This document shows positions 1 to 6,525 of a stretch of 12,988 nucleotides of DNA, one piece after another. Both the position numbers and the translations under genes were made by a program. The notes beneath the pieces are model-generated. The model was not told the DNA's origin, did not search any database, and saw nothing but the letters and a program-made list of their open reading frames with translations. Each line of letters begins with the position of its first letter. The first letter of the stretch is position 1. Source of the stretch: Melioribacteraceae bacterium (GTDB lineage Bacteria > Bacteroidota > Ignavibacteria > Ignavibacteriales > Melioribacteraceae); the NCBI GenBank assembly GCA_023230485.1, contig JALNXG010000088.1:1-12988 (forward strand), given 5' to 3'.

Positions 1-927
1 AATGGTAATTTTCTTATTAGTAATGTACCCAAAGCGACTTATGATCTAAAAATTCAGAAAACATTTATCGATGGCTCCTATTTATCTACAACTTCATCTC
101 TTGATGTTAATAATGATATTTACCTTAGTTCGCTACAATTACCAAATGGCGTAATATTATATAAAGCAAAAAATGTCTCAGCATCTCAAGCAATAATTTC
201 ATGGTCACCTACTAATGCAAATGATTTTCGTGAGTACAAATTATTTAGGCATATTTCTTCCGGTATTGATGAAAATACAGGCACATTGGTTCATGTTTCA
301 ACAGCAATAGCTGATACTACATTTACCGACACAAATCTAGAACCACTCAAAAATTACTACTACAGAATTTATCTAATGAATGAATATGGGAAACTTGGCG
401 GAAGTAATATAATTGGGATTACTACCGAGAATAAGAATTTAATATCAAACGGAGATTTTGAAAATATTGGGACAGATGGATTACCAACTGAATGGATATT
501 CCGAGACAATAAAGATATTTTTAGTACATTAGTCAGCTCCGATTCGTATAGTGGGAACAATTATTTATTGATAAATCCAACAAAATATGTGTATGATTTA
601 AGTTGGGGTTCAATGCGCTATCGGATTCCATATACAAGTCTTGTACCTGGAGAACAATATACCATCTCCTTTTGGTACTATATTGAGGCTTTAGAGGGCA
701 ATTCCACTTTAATGATTGAATTAAAACCTGAACAATCAACTTTCATATTTGATAGTGTAACAGGACAAGAAAGTGGAGTATGGAAAAAATACGAAAGAAC
801 CTTTACCGCTCCTTCTGATAATTCTAAAGATTATTATTTGGAATTAGAAACCCAGGTACACATACCGTATAACCAAGAGCTTTGGAAAGTTCGCATAGAT
901 GATGTTAAGTTATTAAAAAGTGAATAG
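1..927 (+). CDS. Secreted multidomain protein with FN3 and carbohydrate-binding-like domains (5' end outside window)
   Basis: The frame is open from the first base, so this is the C-terminal 308 residues of a longer protein; the in-frame TTG at 286 is not a real start. Residues 1-45 resemble the end of a carboxypeptidase-regulatory-like beta-sandwich (NFLISNVPKATYDLKI). Residues about 46-143 look like a fibronectin type III domain (ISWSPTNANDFREYKLFR, then YYYRIYLMNEYGK). Residues about 146-306 look like a galactose-binding/CBM4_9-type jelly roll, opening with NLISNGDFEN and closing with VRIDDVKLL. Such proteins are usually surface or secreted adhesins or polysaccharide-binding proteins. Unlike its downstream neighbour it ends right after the CBM-like domain, with no T9SS sorting domain. 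The next gene starts 15 nt downstream, so the two may be co-transcribed. Domain names are by eye; the substrate is unknown. Confidence 0.75.
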   Translation, partial: NGNFLISNVPKATYDLKIQKTFIDGSYLSTTSSLDVNNDIYLSSLQLPNGVILYKAKNVSASQAIISWSPTNANDFREYKLFRHISSGIDENTGTLVHVSTAIADTTFTDTNLEPLKNYYYRIYLMNEYGKLGGSNIIGITTENKNLISNGDFENIGTDGLPTEWIFRDNKDIFSTLVSSDSYSGNNYLLINPTKYVYDLSWGSMRYRIPYTSLVPGEQYTISFWYYIEALEGNSTLMIELKPEQSTFIFDSVTGQESGVWKKYERTFTAPSDNSKDYYLELETQVHIPYNQELWKVRIDDVKLLKSE

Positions 928-942
928 TAATTAATAATATTA

Positions 943-1848
943 ATGAAAAAAATATTTTTTTTACAAATACTTTTTCTGTTTTCGAGTTTAGCGGCTCAGA
1001 CAGATACCTTAAAAGAGGCATTAAAATTCTACCCTTTACATATCGGTGATTATTGGCAATATAATGTTAATAAGCATTCAGATGGACCTTACAAACCAGA
1101 TACTTCATGGGTTGGTTATAAAGAAGTCATTGGTGATACAGTAATGGATAACAATAAAAAATATTTTATTATAAAAAATAACAAAATCCCTTTTCTATAT
1201 GGCTATAATATCGAAACTCGTTTTTTAAGAGTGGATTCATCAACTGCACTTGTTTATGAATATATTAATTCCATTAAATCAGAAATAAAAATTGATAGTC
1301 TCTTATCACAAAAAGGGGATGTTTATTTAGGTAGAATATGTGCTTCAGATACAATTAAAGATTATTTCGGGCATCAAGTCAGCACAAAATTAATTAAACA
1401 AAACTTAATAAGTTCAACGAGTTATAGTGGTTGGGAACTGGCTAAAGGCTTTGGGGAGGTAATGAGATACTATGATGATATTTTTGTTTATTCTATACTT
1501 ACTCAAGGTGATCTTATATATGCGATAATTAATGGTATTGAATATGGGATTAAGAATGATATACAGAAATCCGAAGTTTTGCCTAATGAGATAATACTTA
1601 ATCAAAATTATCCCAATCCATTTAATCCTTCAACTACAATTAGCTATTCTATTCCCTCTACTCAGCATGTTATGATAGGTTTATTTGATATACTTGGGAA
1701 AAAGATTTCAACTTTAGTGGATGAAGAAAAACTTGCCGGCACTTATCATCTAATTTTCGATGGTACCAAATTAGCTAGTGGTGTTTATTTGTATGAACTC
1801 CTTTCGGGCAGTACTAATATTTCAAAAAAAATGATATTGATTAAATAA
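943..1848 (+). CDS. T9SS-exported protein with type A C-terminal sorting domain
   Basis: This is a 301-residue protein. Residues 1-19 are a Sec signal peptide (MKKIFFLQILFLFSSLAAQ), probably cleaved near AAQ/T. Residues 20-210 are a beta-rich region I do not recognise; it opens with FYPLHIGDYWQYNV, a motif often seen at the start of uncharacterised secreted proteins in this group. Residues about 213-301 are a type IX secretion type A sorting domain: LNQNYPNPFNPSTTISYSIP, then a Gly-Lys-Lys turn, then the GVYLYEL strand and the closing MILIK. The protein should cross the outer membrane through T9SS and be released or anchored, losing the sorting domain. The start follows the upstream gene by 15 nt with no clear SD, and the signal peptide fixes it. 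The mature function is unknown. Confidence 0.85.
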   Translation: MKKIFFLQILFLFSSLAAQTDTLKEALKFYPLHIGDYWQYNVNKHSDGPYKPDTSWVGYKEVIGDTVMDNNKKYFIIKNNKIPFLYGYNIETRFLRVDSSTALVYEYINSIKSEIKIDSLLSQKGDVYLGRICASDTIKDYFGHQVSTKLIKQNLISSTSYSGWELAKGFGEVMRYYDDIFVYSILTQGDLIYAIINGIEYGIKNDIQKSEVLPNEIILNQNYPNPFNPSTTISYSIPSTQHVMIGLFDILGKKISTLVDEEKLAGTYHLIFDGTKLASGVYLYELLSGSTNISKKMILIK

Positions 1849-1976
1849 TATCTCTTTCAATTTATTATCAAAAGATTACTCTATGGGGGAATATAATTTT
1901 TCTTTATCGGTTAAATTTTATATTTTAATAATGAATTTTGGTTCATAATTCTAATAACTATTCATGAGAAAAGAAT

Positions 1977-2744
1977 ATGAATAAATATTTTGAGAAGGAA
2001 ATTGAGTTAAGATATTTCGAAATGAATAAGTTTGGCGATGCATCTCCGACTACCATTTTAACTCTTCTCGAAGAAACCGCCGCTGACCATTGTTATTCTA
2101 TCGGTCATAGCTTATACGATCTAGAAGAAAAAAGTATCGGATGGGTATTAATATCCGGTATCATGCAAATGGATCGCTACCCTACGTATAAAGAAAAAAT
2201 AAAAATTAGAACATGGTTATCAAGCTATACTGCGATAAAAGGAATTAGAGAAAATATTATATATGATGCAAAAGGTGGAATAATTGGCAGAGCTAAAGGA
2301 GTATGGATTTTCTTTGATATAAAAAGGAGAAGACCAATTCAAATTCTTGAAGATATTAAAGAAAAATGGTCTCAATATGAAGAGCTAAGCACAAATCATG
2401 ATTTATCAAAAAAAATTGAAGCGATCGATTCATCAACTCTCGTAAAAGAATTTAATATTAATCGGTATGATGTCGATTCCTATCAGCATGTAAATAATAT
2501 AAGATATTTGCAATGGTTAATAGAATCAATCCCTGAAGAGATTTTTAATAATTATTATATACACTCTCTTGATGGACGCTTTTTGGCAGAAGCCAAATAT
2601 GGTGATACAATAATTTCATATACCGAGAAAGATGAAAATGAAAATTCAGAGAATGAAAAATCATTTTTATGCTCTATAAAAAATAAGAAAGATAATAAAG
2701 TCTGCGCCACCGCAAAAACAATATGGAAAGCAAGAAATTTATAA
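1977..2744 (+). CDS. Acyl-ACP thioesterase (FatA/FatB-like double hotdog)
   Basis: At 255 residues it has the normal length of the bacterial acyl-ACP thioesterase family (PF01643). These enzymes hydrolyse acyl-ACP to free fatty acid and ACP in the cytoplasm. The N-terminal hotdog spans about 1-130 (LRYFEMNKFGDASPTTILTLLEE, then IGWVLISGIMQMDRYP) and the C-terminal hotdog about 155-255. The catalytic signature is D167-S-Y169-Q-H171-V-N-N, followed by W180 and E205 in the second hotdog. Compared with the plant motif D-x-N-Q-H-V-N-N, the Asp, His and downstream Glu are kept, but the catalytic Asn is Tyr and the Cys after the Glu is Ala206. A weak purine-rich SD (GAGAAAAGA) precedes the ATG. The gene has its own 128-nt upstream spacer and no co-directional partner downstream. 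It could be an acyl-CoA/ACP thioesterase with altered chemistry. Confidence 0.88.
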   Translation: MNKYFEKEIELRYFEMNKFGDASPTTILTLLEETAADHCYSIGHSLYDLEEKSIGWVLISGIMQMDRYPTYKEKIKIRTWLSSYTAIKGIRENIIYDAKGGIIGRAKGVWIFFDIKRRRPIQILEDIKEKWSQYEELSTNHDLSKKIEAIDSSTLVKEFNINRYDVDSYQHVNNIRYLQWLIESIPEEIFNNYYIHSLDGRFLAEAKYGDTIISYTEKDENENSENEKSFLCSIKNKKDNKVCATAKTIWKARNL

Positions 2745-2942
2745 AATTCTTAAATCTACCTTTTAGGGTGAGATCAACGAGAATAATTTTAGAATAAAGT
2801 ACTTTAATAAATATTAATGTATTTTATAGTGAATCAATTTTGAATGGGAATAGTAATTTTTAAAAATTTTAGAGCGCAAGAATGTTAGAAAAATAATTTT
2901 GTGGTTTAAAAATAACATATAAGTTGATATATCTATTAATAT

Positions 2943-2986
2943 ATAAAAAACCTCGGTCGCTAAAAAAGCAATCGAGGTTCTTTTTT
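2943..2986 (-). terminator. Intrinsic terminator after tRNA-Cys
   Basis: A 7-bp stem (AACCTCG at 2949-2955 with CGAGGTT at 2973-2979) is extended inside by a short GC pair. Both flanks carry A/T tracts, so it ends in a U-run when read on the minus strand, just past the tRNA-Cys 3' end. Because it is flanked symmetrically it may also stop transcripts arriving from the thioesterase gene on the + strand. Confidence 0.75.
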
Positions 2987-2987
2987 G

Positions 2988-3061
2988 AGGTGCCGGTCGG
3001 ATTCGAACCGACGAATAAAGGTTTTGCAGACCTTCCCCTTAAGCCACTTGGGTACAGCACC
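2988..3061 (-). tRNA. tRNA-Cys(GCA)
   Basis: Read on the minus strand the 74 nt fold as a complete cloverleaf. The acceptor is GGTGCTG/CGGCACC (one T:G pair), the D stem CCC/GGG, and the anticodon stem AAGGT/ACCTT closes the loop CTGCAAA with anticodon GCA. The T arm is GTCGG-TTCGAAT-CCGAC. The discriminator is U73, the identity base of tRNA-Cys. The 3' CCA is not encoded (TCAA follows). It lies about 55 nt downstream of tRNA-Gly, separated by a hairpin. A TATAAT-like element at 3080-3085 could give it its own start. Confidence 0.95.
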
Positions 3062-3090
3062 ATAAAATCAATATAATACATTATAAACTA

Positions 3091-3114
3091 AAAATCCGCT
3101 TTAAGCGGATTTTT

Positions 3115-3116
<2 letters not shown>
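3091..3116 (-). terminator. Hairpin terminator between tRNA-Gly and tRNA-Cys
   Basis: A perfect 9-bp inverted repeat (AAAATCCGC at 3091-3099, GCGGATTTT at 3105-3113) with a 5-nt loop is flanked by A/T runs. On the minus strand it sits immediately after the encoded CCA of tRNA-Gly. It would end the tRNA-Gly transcript and separate it from tRNA-Cys, perhaps incompletely. Confidence 0.75.
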
Positions 3117-3190
<74 letters not shown>

Positions 3191-3226
3191 ATTCAATCTT
3201 TTAAGAACTTTCTAATTCGAGAAGTA

Positions 3227-3255
3227 AATATAACATATCATTAATTATTTCGCAA
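3227..3255 (-). promoter_or_regulatory. Putative sigma70-type promoter for tRNA-Gly
   Basis: On the minus strand TTGCGA (3250-3255) and TATATT (3227-3232) are separated by 17 nt. Transcription would start about 30 nt before the tRNA. Both elements match 4-5 of 6 consensus bases. Motif match only. Confidence 0.45.
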
Positions 3256-3313
3256 GAGTTGGCAGCGAAATTAATAACCAAATCTCTTAAGAATAATGTA
3301 AAATAATTATAAT

Positions 3314-3502
3314 TTACAAGTACTTTTTGATCTGATATTTTTTAGCATATTCTTTCCGTTCGGATTCGGGAAGCGAATTCATAAAACTCTTCCAACCCGG
3401 ACAAAAATTTATATGCCATCTCCAGAATCGTCCAAGAAATGATTTTGGATTATTATCATACTTGGCTCTAAGAGGACACGATGCACATTTAATATCTGCC
3501 AT
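3314..3502 (-). CDS. Small Cys/His-rich protein, putative zinc-binding, unknown function
   Basis: This is a 62-residue basic protein. The visible motif is C6-x2-C9-x20-H30-x3-C34, a CCHC-like set of ligands. It surrounds the aromatic/basic stretch RAKYDNNPKSFLGRFWRWH, followed by CPGWK (34-38) and a C-terminal Lys-rich helix. The density of Trp, Cys, Pro and Gly at fixed-looking places suggests a folded metal-binding micro-domain rather than a spurious ORF. Its ATG overlaps the stop codon of the response regulator by one base (TAATG), so translation is probably coupled, and it is the last gene of the terC operon. No hairpin is visible after its stop. I do not recognise a named family; zinc or iron-sulfur binding is inferred only from ligand spacing. 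Confidence 0.8.
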   Translation of the reverse strand: MADIKCASCPLRAKYDNNPKSFLGRFWRWHINFCPGWKSFMNSLPESERKEYAKKYQIKKYL

Positions 3503-4281
3503 TACTCCTGCTCACTTTTTTCATTTGTGATAACTAATTTAATCTGATCTTTTAATTGCTTTATATCTTCGCAAAATTTTTGGAAATAACCGGGATTTAT
3601 CGCCGCATTGTTCTTTATTTTATATCCTATAATTCCAAAATTAATTAAAGGATTTTCTTTTGAAAATCGTTCATTAATTAATTTATTCATATTCATAGTT
3701 AGAAGTTCTTCAGGAATATTTTTTACATTCTCACATACAATTGTTAGAATGGGTTTGTAAAGCAAAAAACTTTCATAAGCAATAATTCCATCTTCGGTGG
3801 CAATGAAATCGCCTTTAATTTCATTTTGCAATTCTTCTTGAATAGAAACCGCATTTTTCCCGGCTATCAAAACACAATTTTCCGACTGAATTACAACATG
3901 ATCCTGATGATTCAAAAATTGAGTAAACCGAACAACAATATCTTGGATTGTGAATGGCTTTATCAAAAAATCAGTAATCTGTAATCGTTTTAAGTGTGCA
4001 AATGTGTGTGCATCAGAAATTGCAGAGATAATAAAAACAGGGATATTCTTTAATTTCTCATTCCCTCTCATAATCTCTAAAGTCTGAATTCCATTAAGTA
4101 CAGGCATTGAAATATCGAGTATCACTCCATCAGGAATAAATTCGCTAACCATCTTTAGCCCCTCTAAACCATTGATTGCTCTTTTGATATTCACATTAAA
4201 TTTAGATCTTAGAATAGTAGAAAGAAGCTTAAAAATATTATCATCGTCATCAATTATTAGTATTGTTTTTTTTAATTCCAT
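3502..4281 (-). CDS. Response regulator with a second, degenerate receiver-like domain
   Basis: This is a 259-residue cytoplasmic protein. Residues about 5-125 are a canonical receiver: acidic pocket D11-D14, phosphoacceptor D56 in VILDISMP, Ser86 at the switch position, and K109-P110. There is no DNA-binding output domain. Residues about 132-225 repeat the receiver pattern in degraded form: a VLIAGKN strand without the acidic pocket, then ATEDGIIAYESFLLYKP as the helix 2/strand 3 approach, then TIVCENV with Cys183 where the phosphorylatable Asp should be. It starts 1 nt after the terC stop and overlaps the next gene by 1 nt, so it is a tightly coupled operon member. No partner kinase is in the window. 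Output is probably by protein-protein contact. The second receiver assignment is by eye. Confidence 0.85.
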   Translation of the reverse strand: MELKKTILIIDDDDNIFKLLSTILRSKFNVNIKRAINGLEGLKMVSEFIPDGVILDISMPVLNGIQTLEIMRGNEKLKNIPVFIISAISDAHTFAHLKRLQITDFLIKPFTIQDIVVRFTQFLNHQDHVVIQSENCVLIAGKNAVSIQEELQNEIKGDFIATEDGIIAYESFLLYKPILTIVCENVKNIPEELLTMNMNKLINERFSKENPLINFGIIGYKIKNNAAINPGYFQKFCEDIKQLKDQIKLVITNEKSEQE

Positions 4282-4282
4282 C

Positions 4283-5308
4283 TTAATTTGTTTTTTCCTC
4301 TTCCTTCGGTTTTACAAATAATGATGCCACAATAGAAACTGTTAGAATCCCCAAAATAATCATTAATGAAAGAGATGTTGGGAACTGTCCACCATAAAGA
4401 TTATTTAGCCACGTCATTTTCAGTCCAACAAATATAAGTATTATTCCAAGACCATACTTCAATAAGCTAAATTTATCAATTACACTGGCTAAAAGGAAGA
4501 ATAATGCACGAAGACCAAGTATAGCGAATATATTGGATGTAAAAACTATTAATGGCTCTCTAGTAATAGCGAATATTGCCGGCACTGAATCAACAGCAAA
4601 TATTATATCACTGACTTCGAGAAATACTAAGCACACCATTAATGGGGTCATATATAATACTTTATCTTTGCGAACAAAAAAATGATTACCTTCAAGACCA
4701 GAGGTTACGGGAAAGACTTTTTTAAGCAATTTAATTATTGGGTTCTTATCTGGATGAACTTCCTTTTCTGTTTCAAATAAGATCCGAATACCTGTAATAA
4801 TTAAAAATATACCGAAAATTAAAATCACAGAATGATATTGCATTAATACAGAACCGATAGAGATAAAGATAGTCCTGAAAATTAATGCACCAATAATTCC
4901 AAAAAATAATACACGATGTTGATACTTAGCAGGGATGCCGAAGAAAGAAAAAACTACAACAAAAACAAATATATTATCAACTGAAAGCGATTTTTCTATT
5001 ACATAACCGGTTATAAATTCAAGTGCAGATTGATATGCCGCTTTTTCCGGTATAAATCCGGGTAATGCCAATAATCGTGCATCTGTACTAAACTTCCAAT
5101 CCGCATAATAATAAAAACCAAGATTAAAAAGGAGTGCTAAGCTTATCCAAAATATAGTCCAGAAAAGTGCTTCCTTAAATGAAACTGCATGTGCCTCTTT
5201 ATGAAAAACTCCCAAATCGAGAGCTAGCATCATCAAAACAAATAGAGTGAAAACCAGATAAAATAACCAGTAATCATGCAAAGGGAAATAAAGTGCTTCT
5301 AATATCAT
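4283..5308 (-). CDS. TerC/Alx-family integral membrane protein, probable manganese exporter
   Basis: A 341-residue inner-membrane protein with about nine hydrophobic segments, the usual size of the TerC family (PF03741). The two family signatures are present: E105-K-S-L-S-V-D111-N112 in one helix and EVSDIIFAVDSVPAIFA (231-247) in another, with membrane-embedded acidic residues for the ion path. A charged cytoplasmic loop lies at about 180-215. Family members (Alx, MeeF/MeeY) export Mn(II) or supply metal to exported enzymes; the old tellurite label is not informative. It is the first gene of a three-gene operon with a receiver protein and a small Cys/His protein, an unusual pairing. A good SD (AGGA, 5 nt before ATG) supports the start. 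I see no yybP-ykoY riboswitch in the roughly 110-nt leader region. Confidence 0.92.
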   Translation of the reverse strand: MILEALYFPLHDYWLFYLVFTLFVLMMLALDLGVFHKEAHAVSFKEALFWTIFWISLALLFNLGFYYYADWKFSTDARLLALPGFIPEKAAYQSALEFITGYVIEKSLSVDNIFVFVVVFSFFGIPAKYQHRVLFFGIIGALIFRTIFISIGSVLMQYHSVILIFGIFLIITGIRILFETEKEVHPDKNPIIKLLKKVFPVTSGLEGNHFFVRKDKVLYMTPLMVCLVFLEVSDIIFAVDSVPAIFAITREPLIVFTSNIFAILGLRALFFLLASVIDKFSLLKYGLGIILIFVGLKMTWLNNLYGGQFPTSLSLMIILGILTVSIVASLFVKPKEEEKTN

Positions 5309-5356
5309 AATTATCCTATCAATAAATTCAGAATCAATACATTGTAATTTTGTAAA

Positions 5357-5384
5357 ATCTTAAGAATTAAATGTTGAGTGTCAG
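5357..5384 (-). promoter_or_regulatory. Putative promoter of the terC operon
   Basis: On the minus strand CTGACA (5379-5384) and TAAGAT (5357-5362) are 16 nt apart, about 45-50 nt before the terC ATG. The -35 matches 5 of 6 and the -10 matches 4 of 6 consensus bases. Motif match only. Confidence 0.35.
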
Positions 5385-5417
5385 GAAGAAGTTAAGAGGG
5401 CTGCAATAAAAATCCTT

Positions 5418-6149
5418 TTAGCGAGAATTGGTATTATTCCTTTTATCAGAGAAAATCTCCTCTTCCACTCTTCTGGCTCCGGTATATCTTTTTTTATAAT
5501 ATGTTTCATCTAATGATGAAACAGTTACACCAAGAGTACGACTGGCATGAACAAATTGATTATCGCCAAGATAAATTCCAACATGTCCCGGATTAGACCT
5601 TCTTCTTGTATTAAAAAAAACTAAATCGCCAAATTGAAGTTCATCTTTGGAGGAAATCTTTTCGCCAACACCAAATTGCTCACGGGCAGATCGCGGGAGC
5701 GAAATTAAATCTGCTTTCTTATATACTTCTAGTGTAAATGCCGAACAATCAATTCCTATTTCTGAGTTACCCCCATATTTATATGGTGTATCCAAATATT
5801 TTACGACTTCGTATAAAATTTTATCTCGAGTAGTCATCTCGTTGCTACTATTATTAAAATCACCGTAATTCGCAAGTAAGCTGTTCCTATCAAATTCATT
5901 CGATGAAGTAGGCGGTTCTTCGTCAAATTCAACATCTTTGTCTATTAAGTCTTGAAGTGGTTCAGTAAAATCGTCAATATCTTTTACTGCGGTTTCATTT
6001 TTTACCTGTCGAGGAACTGGGGTATTATATCTAATTTTTTTGCTTTTTTTCCCTTTAGAATCGGCTACGCCATATCGATCAGCTGTAGTAGCTGCTCCAC
6101 AACTTGTAAGTGTAAATACCAATAAAAAAAATATTATTGAAACTCTCAT
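5418..6149 (-). CDS. NlpC/P60 cell-wall peptidase lipoprotein
   Basis: A cell-envelope cysteine peptidase of the NlpC/P60 family, expected to cut D-Glu-(meso)DAP-type bonds in peptidoglycan peptides. I chose the ATG at 6149 (243 residues) over the in-frame TTG at 6158: GAGGA lies just before the ATG, and nothing SD-like precedes the TTG. The signal peptide ends in the lipobox LTSC, with lipidated Cys17. A long acidic/Ser-rich linker (about 25-105) precedes the catalytic domain (about 106-230). In this numbering the catalytic residues are Cys135 (GIDCSAF), His189 (GHVGIYLGDN) and His201 (FVHAS), all intact. The gene begins only 12 nt after the stop of the sigma-factor remnant. It may be transcribed from the BMC-P operon, since no hairpin intervenes. 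Confidence 0.92.
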   Translation of the reverse strand: MRVSIIFFLLVFTLTSCGAATTADRYGVADSKGKKSKKIRYNTPVPRQVKNETAVKDIDDFTEPLQDLIDKDVEFDEEPPTSSNEFDRNSLLANYGDFNNSSNEMTTRDKILYEVVKYLDTPYKYGGNSEIGIDCSAFTLEVYKKADLISLPRSAREQFGVGEKISSKDELQFGDLVFFNTRRRSNPGHVGIYLGDNQFVHASRTLGVTVSSLDETYYKKRYTGARRVEEEIFSDKRNNTNSR

Positions 6150-6161
6150 AATCCTCAAAAT

Positions 6162-6269
6162 TTAACCTAAATATAATCTTAAATTTTTGATGCGTGAAGC
6201 GTGTTTTAAACTCTTAATAGCGTTTTCTTTTATCTGTCTTACTCTTTCAAGAGTAAGATTTTTCGGTAT
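6162..6269 (-). pseudogene. 3' remnant of an rpoD/sigA-type sigma factor gene (region 4.2)
   Basis: On the minus strand, in a frame closed upstream by TAA at 6270-6272, 35 codons run to a natural TAA at 6162-6164. They read LTLERVRQIKENAIKSLKHA, then SRIKNLRLYLG at the extreme end. This is the recognition helix and C-terminus of a primary sigma-70 factor; the family form is roughly LTRERVRQIKEKAIRRLRH...LYLG. There is no start codon, no SD and none of regions 1-4.1, so it cannot be a functional gene. The 5' 23 bases overlap the second BMC-P gene in another frame, and that gene's stop codon lies inside the remnant. The reading frame has no internal stop or indel, so the scar may be fairly recent. 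The identity is strong by eye; the mechanism is inferred. Confidence 0.82.
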
Positions 6270-6525
6270 TTATAGAATCAATAATTCCAACAATAGAAGC
6301 ATCTACGGGAGCCATTTCTACATGAAGCGGTATTACAGCTTCGCTCGAAGTGGCATAAAAAATTAATTCACCTGGTCCGGCTCCAATTGTATCTAATGCA
6401 ACAAACGGTTCGCCAATATTTTCCATTTCAGCATTAAGCGGTTGGACAAACTGCATTTTAAAACCTGTAATAGTCTCATATTTTCTAGTCGCCCAGATTG
6501 TACCTATAACTTTCCCGATTAGCAT
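6247..6525 (-). CDS. Bacterial microcompartment vertex protein BMC-P (EutN/CcmL family), second copy
   Basis: A 92-residue protein of the EutN/CcmL/PduN family (PF03319), whose pentamers cap the vertices of polyhedral microcompartment shells. The family pattern is clear: GKVIGTIWATRK at 4-15, FVALDTIGAGPGE at 41-53, and PVDASIVGIID at 73-83. It differs from its upstream sister in the usual GSSAR loop: residues 60-64 read S-S-E-A-V. Its ATG overlaps the sister's stop by one base (TAATG), giving coupled translation. The last residues (about NTEKSYS) and the stop are encoded in DNA that in another frame is the sigma-factor remnant, so the natural C-terminus was probably replaced at a recombination joint. 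The fold core ends before this tail, so the protein is likely functional. Confidence 0.93.
   Translation of the reverse strand: MLIGKVIGTIWATRKYETITGFKMQFVQPLNAEMENIGEPFVALDTIGAGPGELIFYATSSEAVIPLHVEMAPVDASIVGIIDSINTEKSYS

Noticed and set aside
2745..2944. Hidden small gene or RNA between the thioesterase and tRNA-Cys
   Set aside because: The 200-nt stretch is AT-rich with no coding frame of conserved look and no stable hairpin other than the tRNA-Cys terminator.
2869..3081. 70-codon minus-strand open frame across tRNA-Cys
   Set aside because: It covers a complete tRNA and its terminator and has no SD; a chance frame.
5309..5417. yybP-ykoY manganese riboswitch before terC
   Set aside because: The leader is short, AT-rich and shows none of the conserved paired core of that riboswitch.
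6150..6158. TTG start at 6158 for the NlpC/P60 gene
   Set aside because: No SD before it, whereas the ATG at 6149 has GAGGA just upstream and gives a standard lipoprotein signal peptide.
6160..6270. Programmed frameshift making a BMC-P/sigma region 4.2 fusion
   Set aside because: Reaching the sigma frame needs a +1 shift near GAA AAA TCT, where there is no convincing slippery site or stimulator, and a BMC-P/sigma fusion has no clear purpose; a remnant is simpler.
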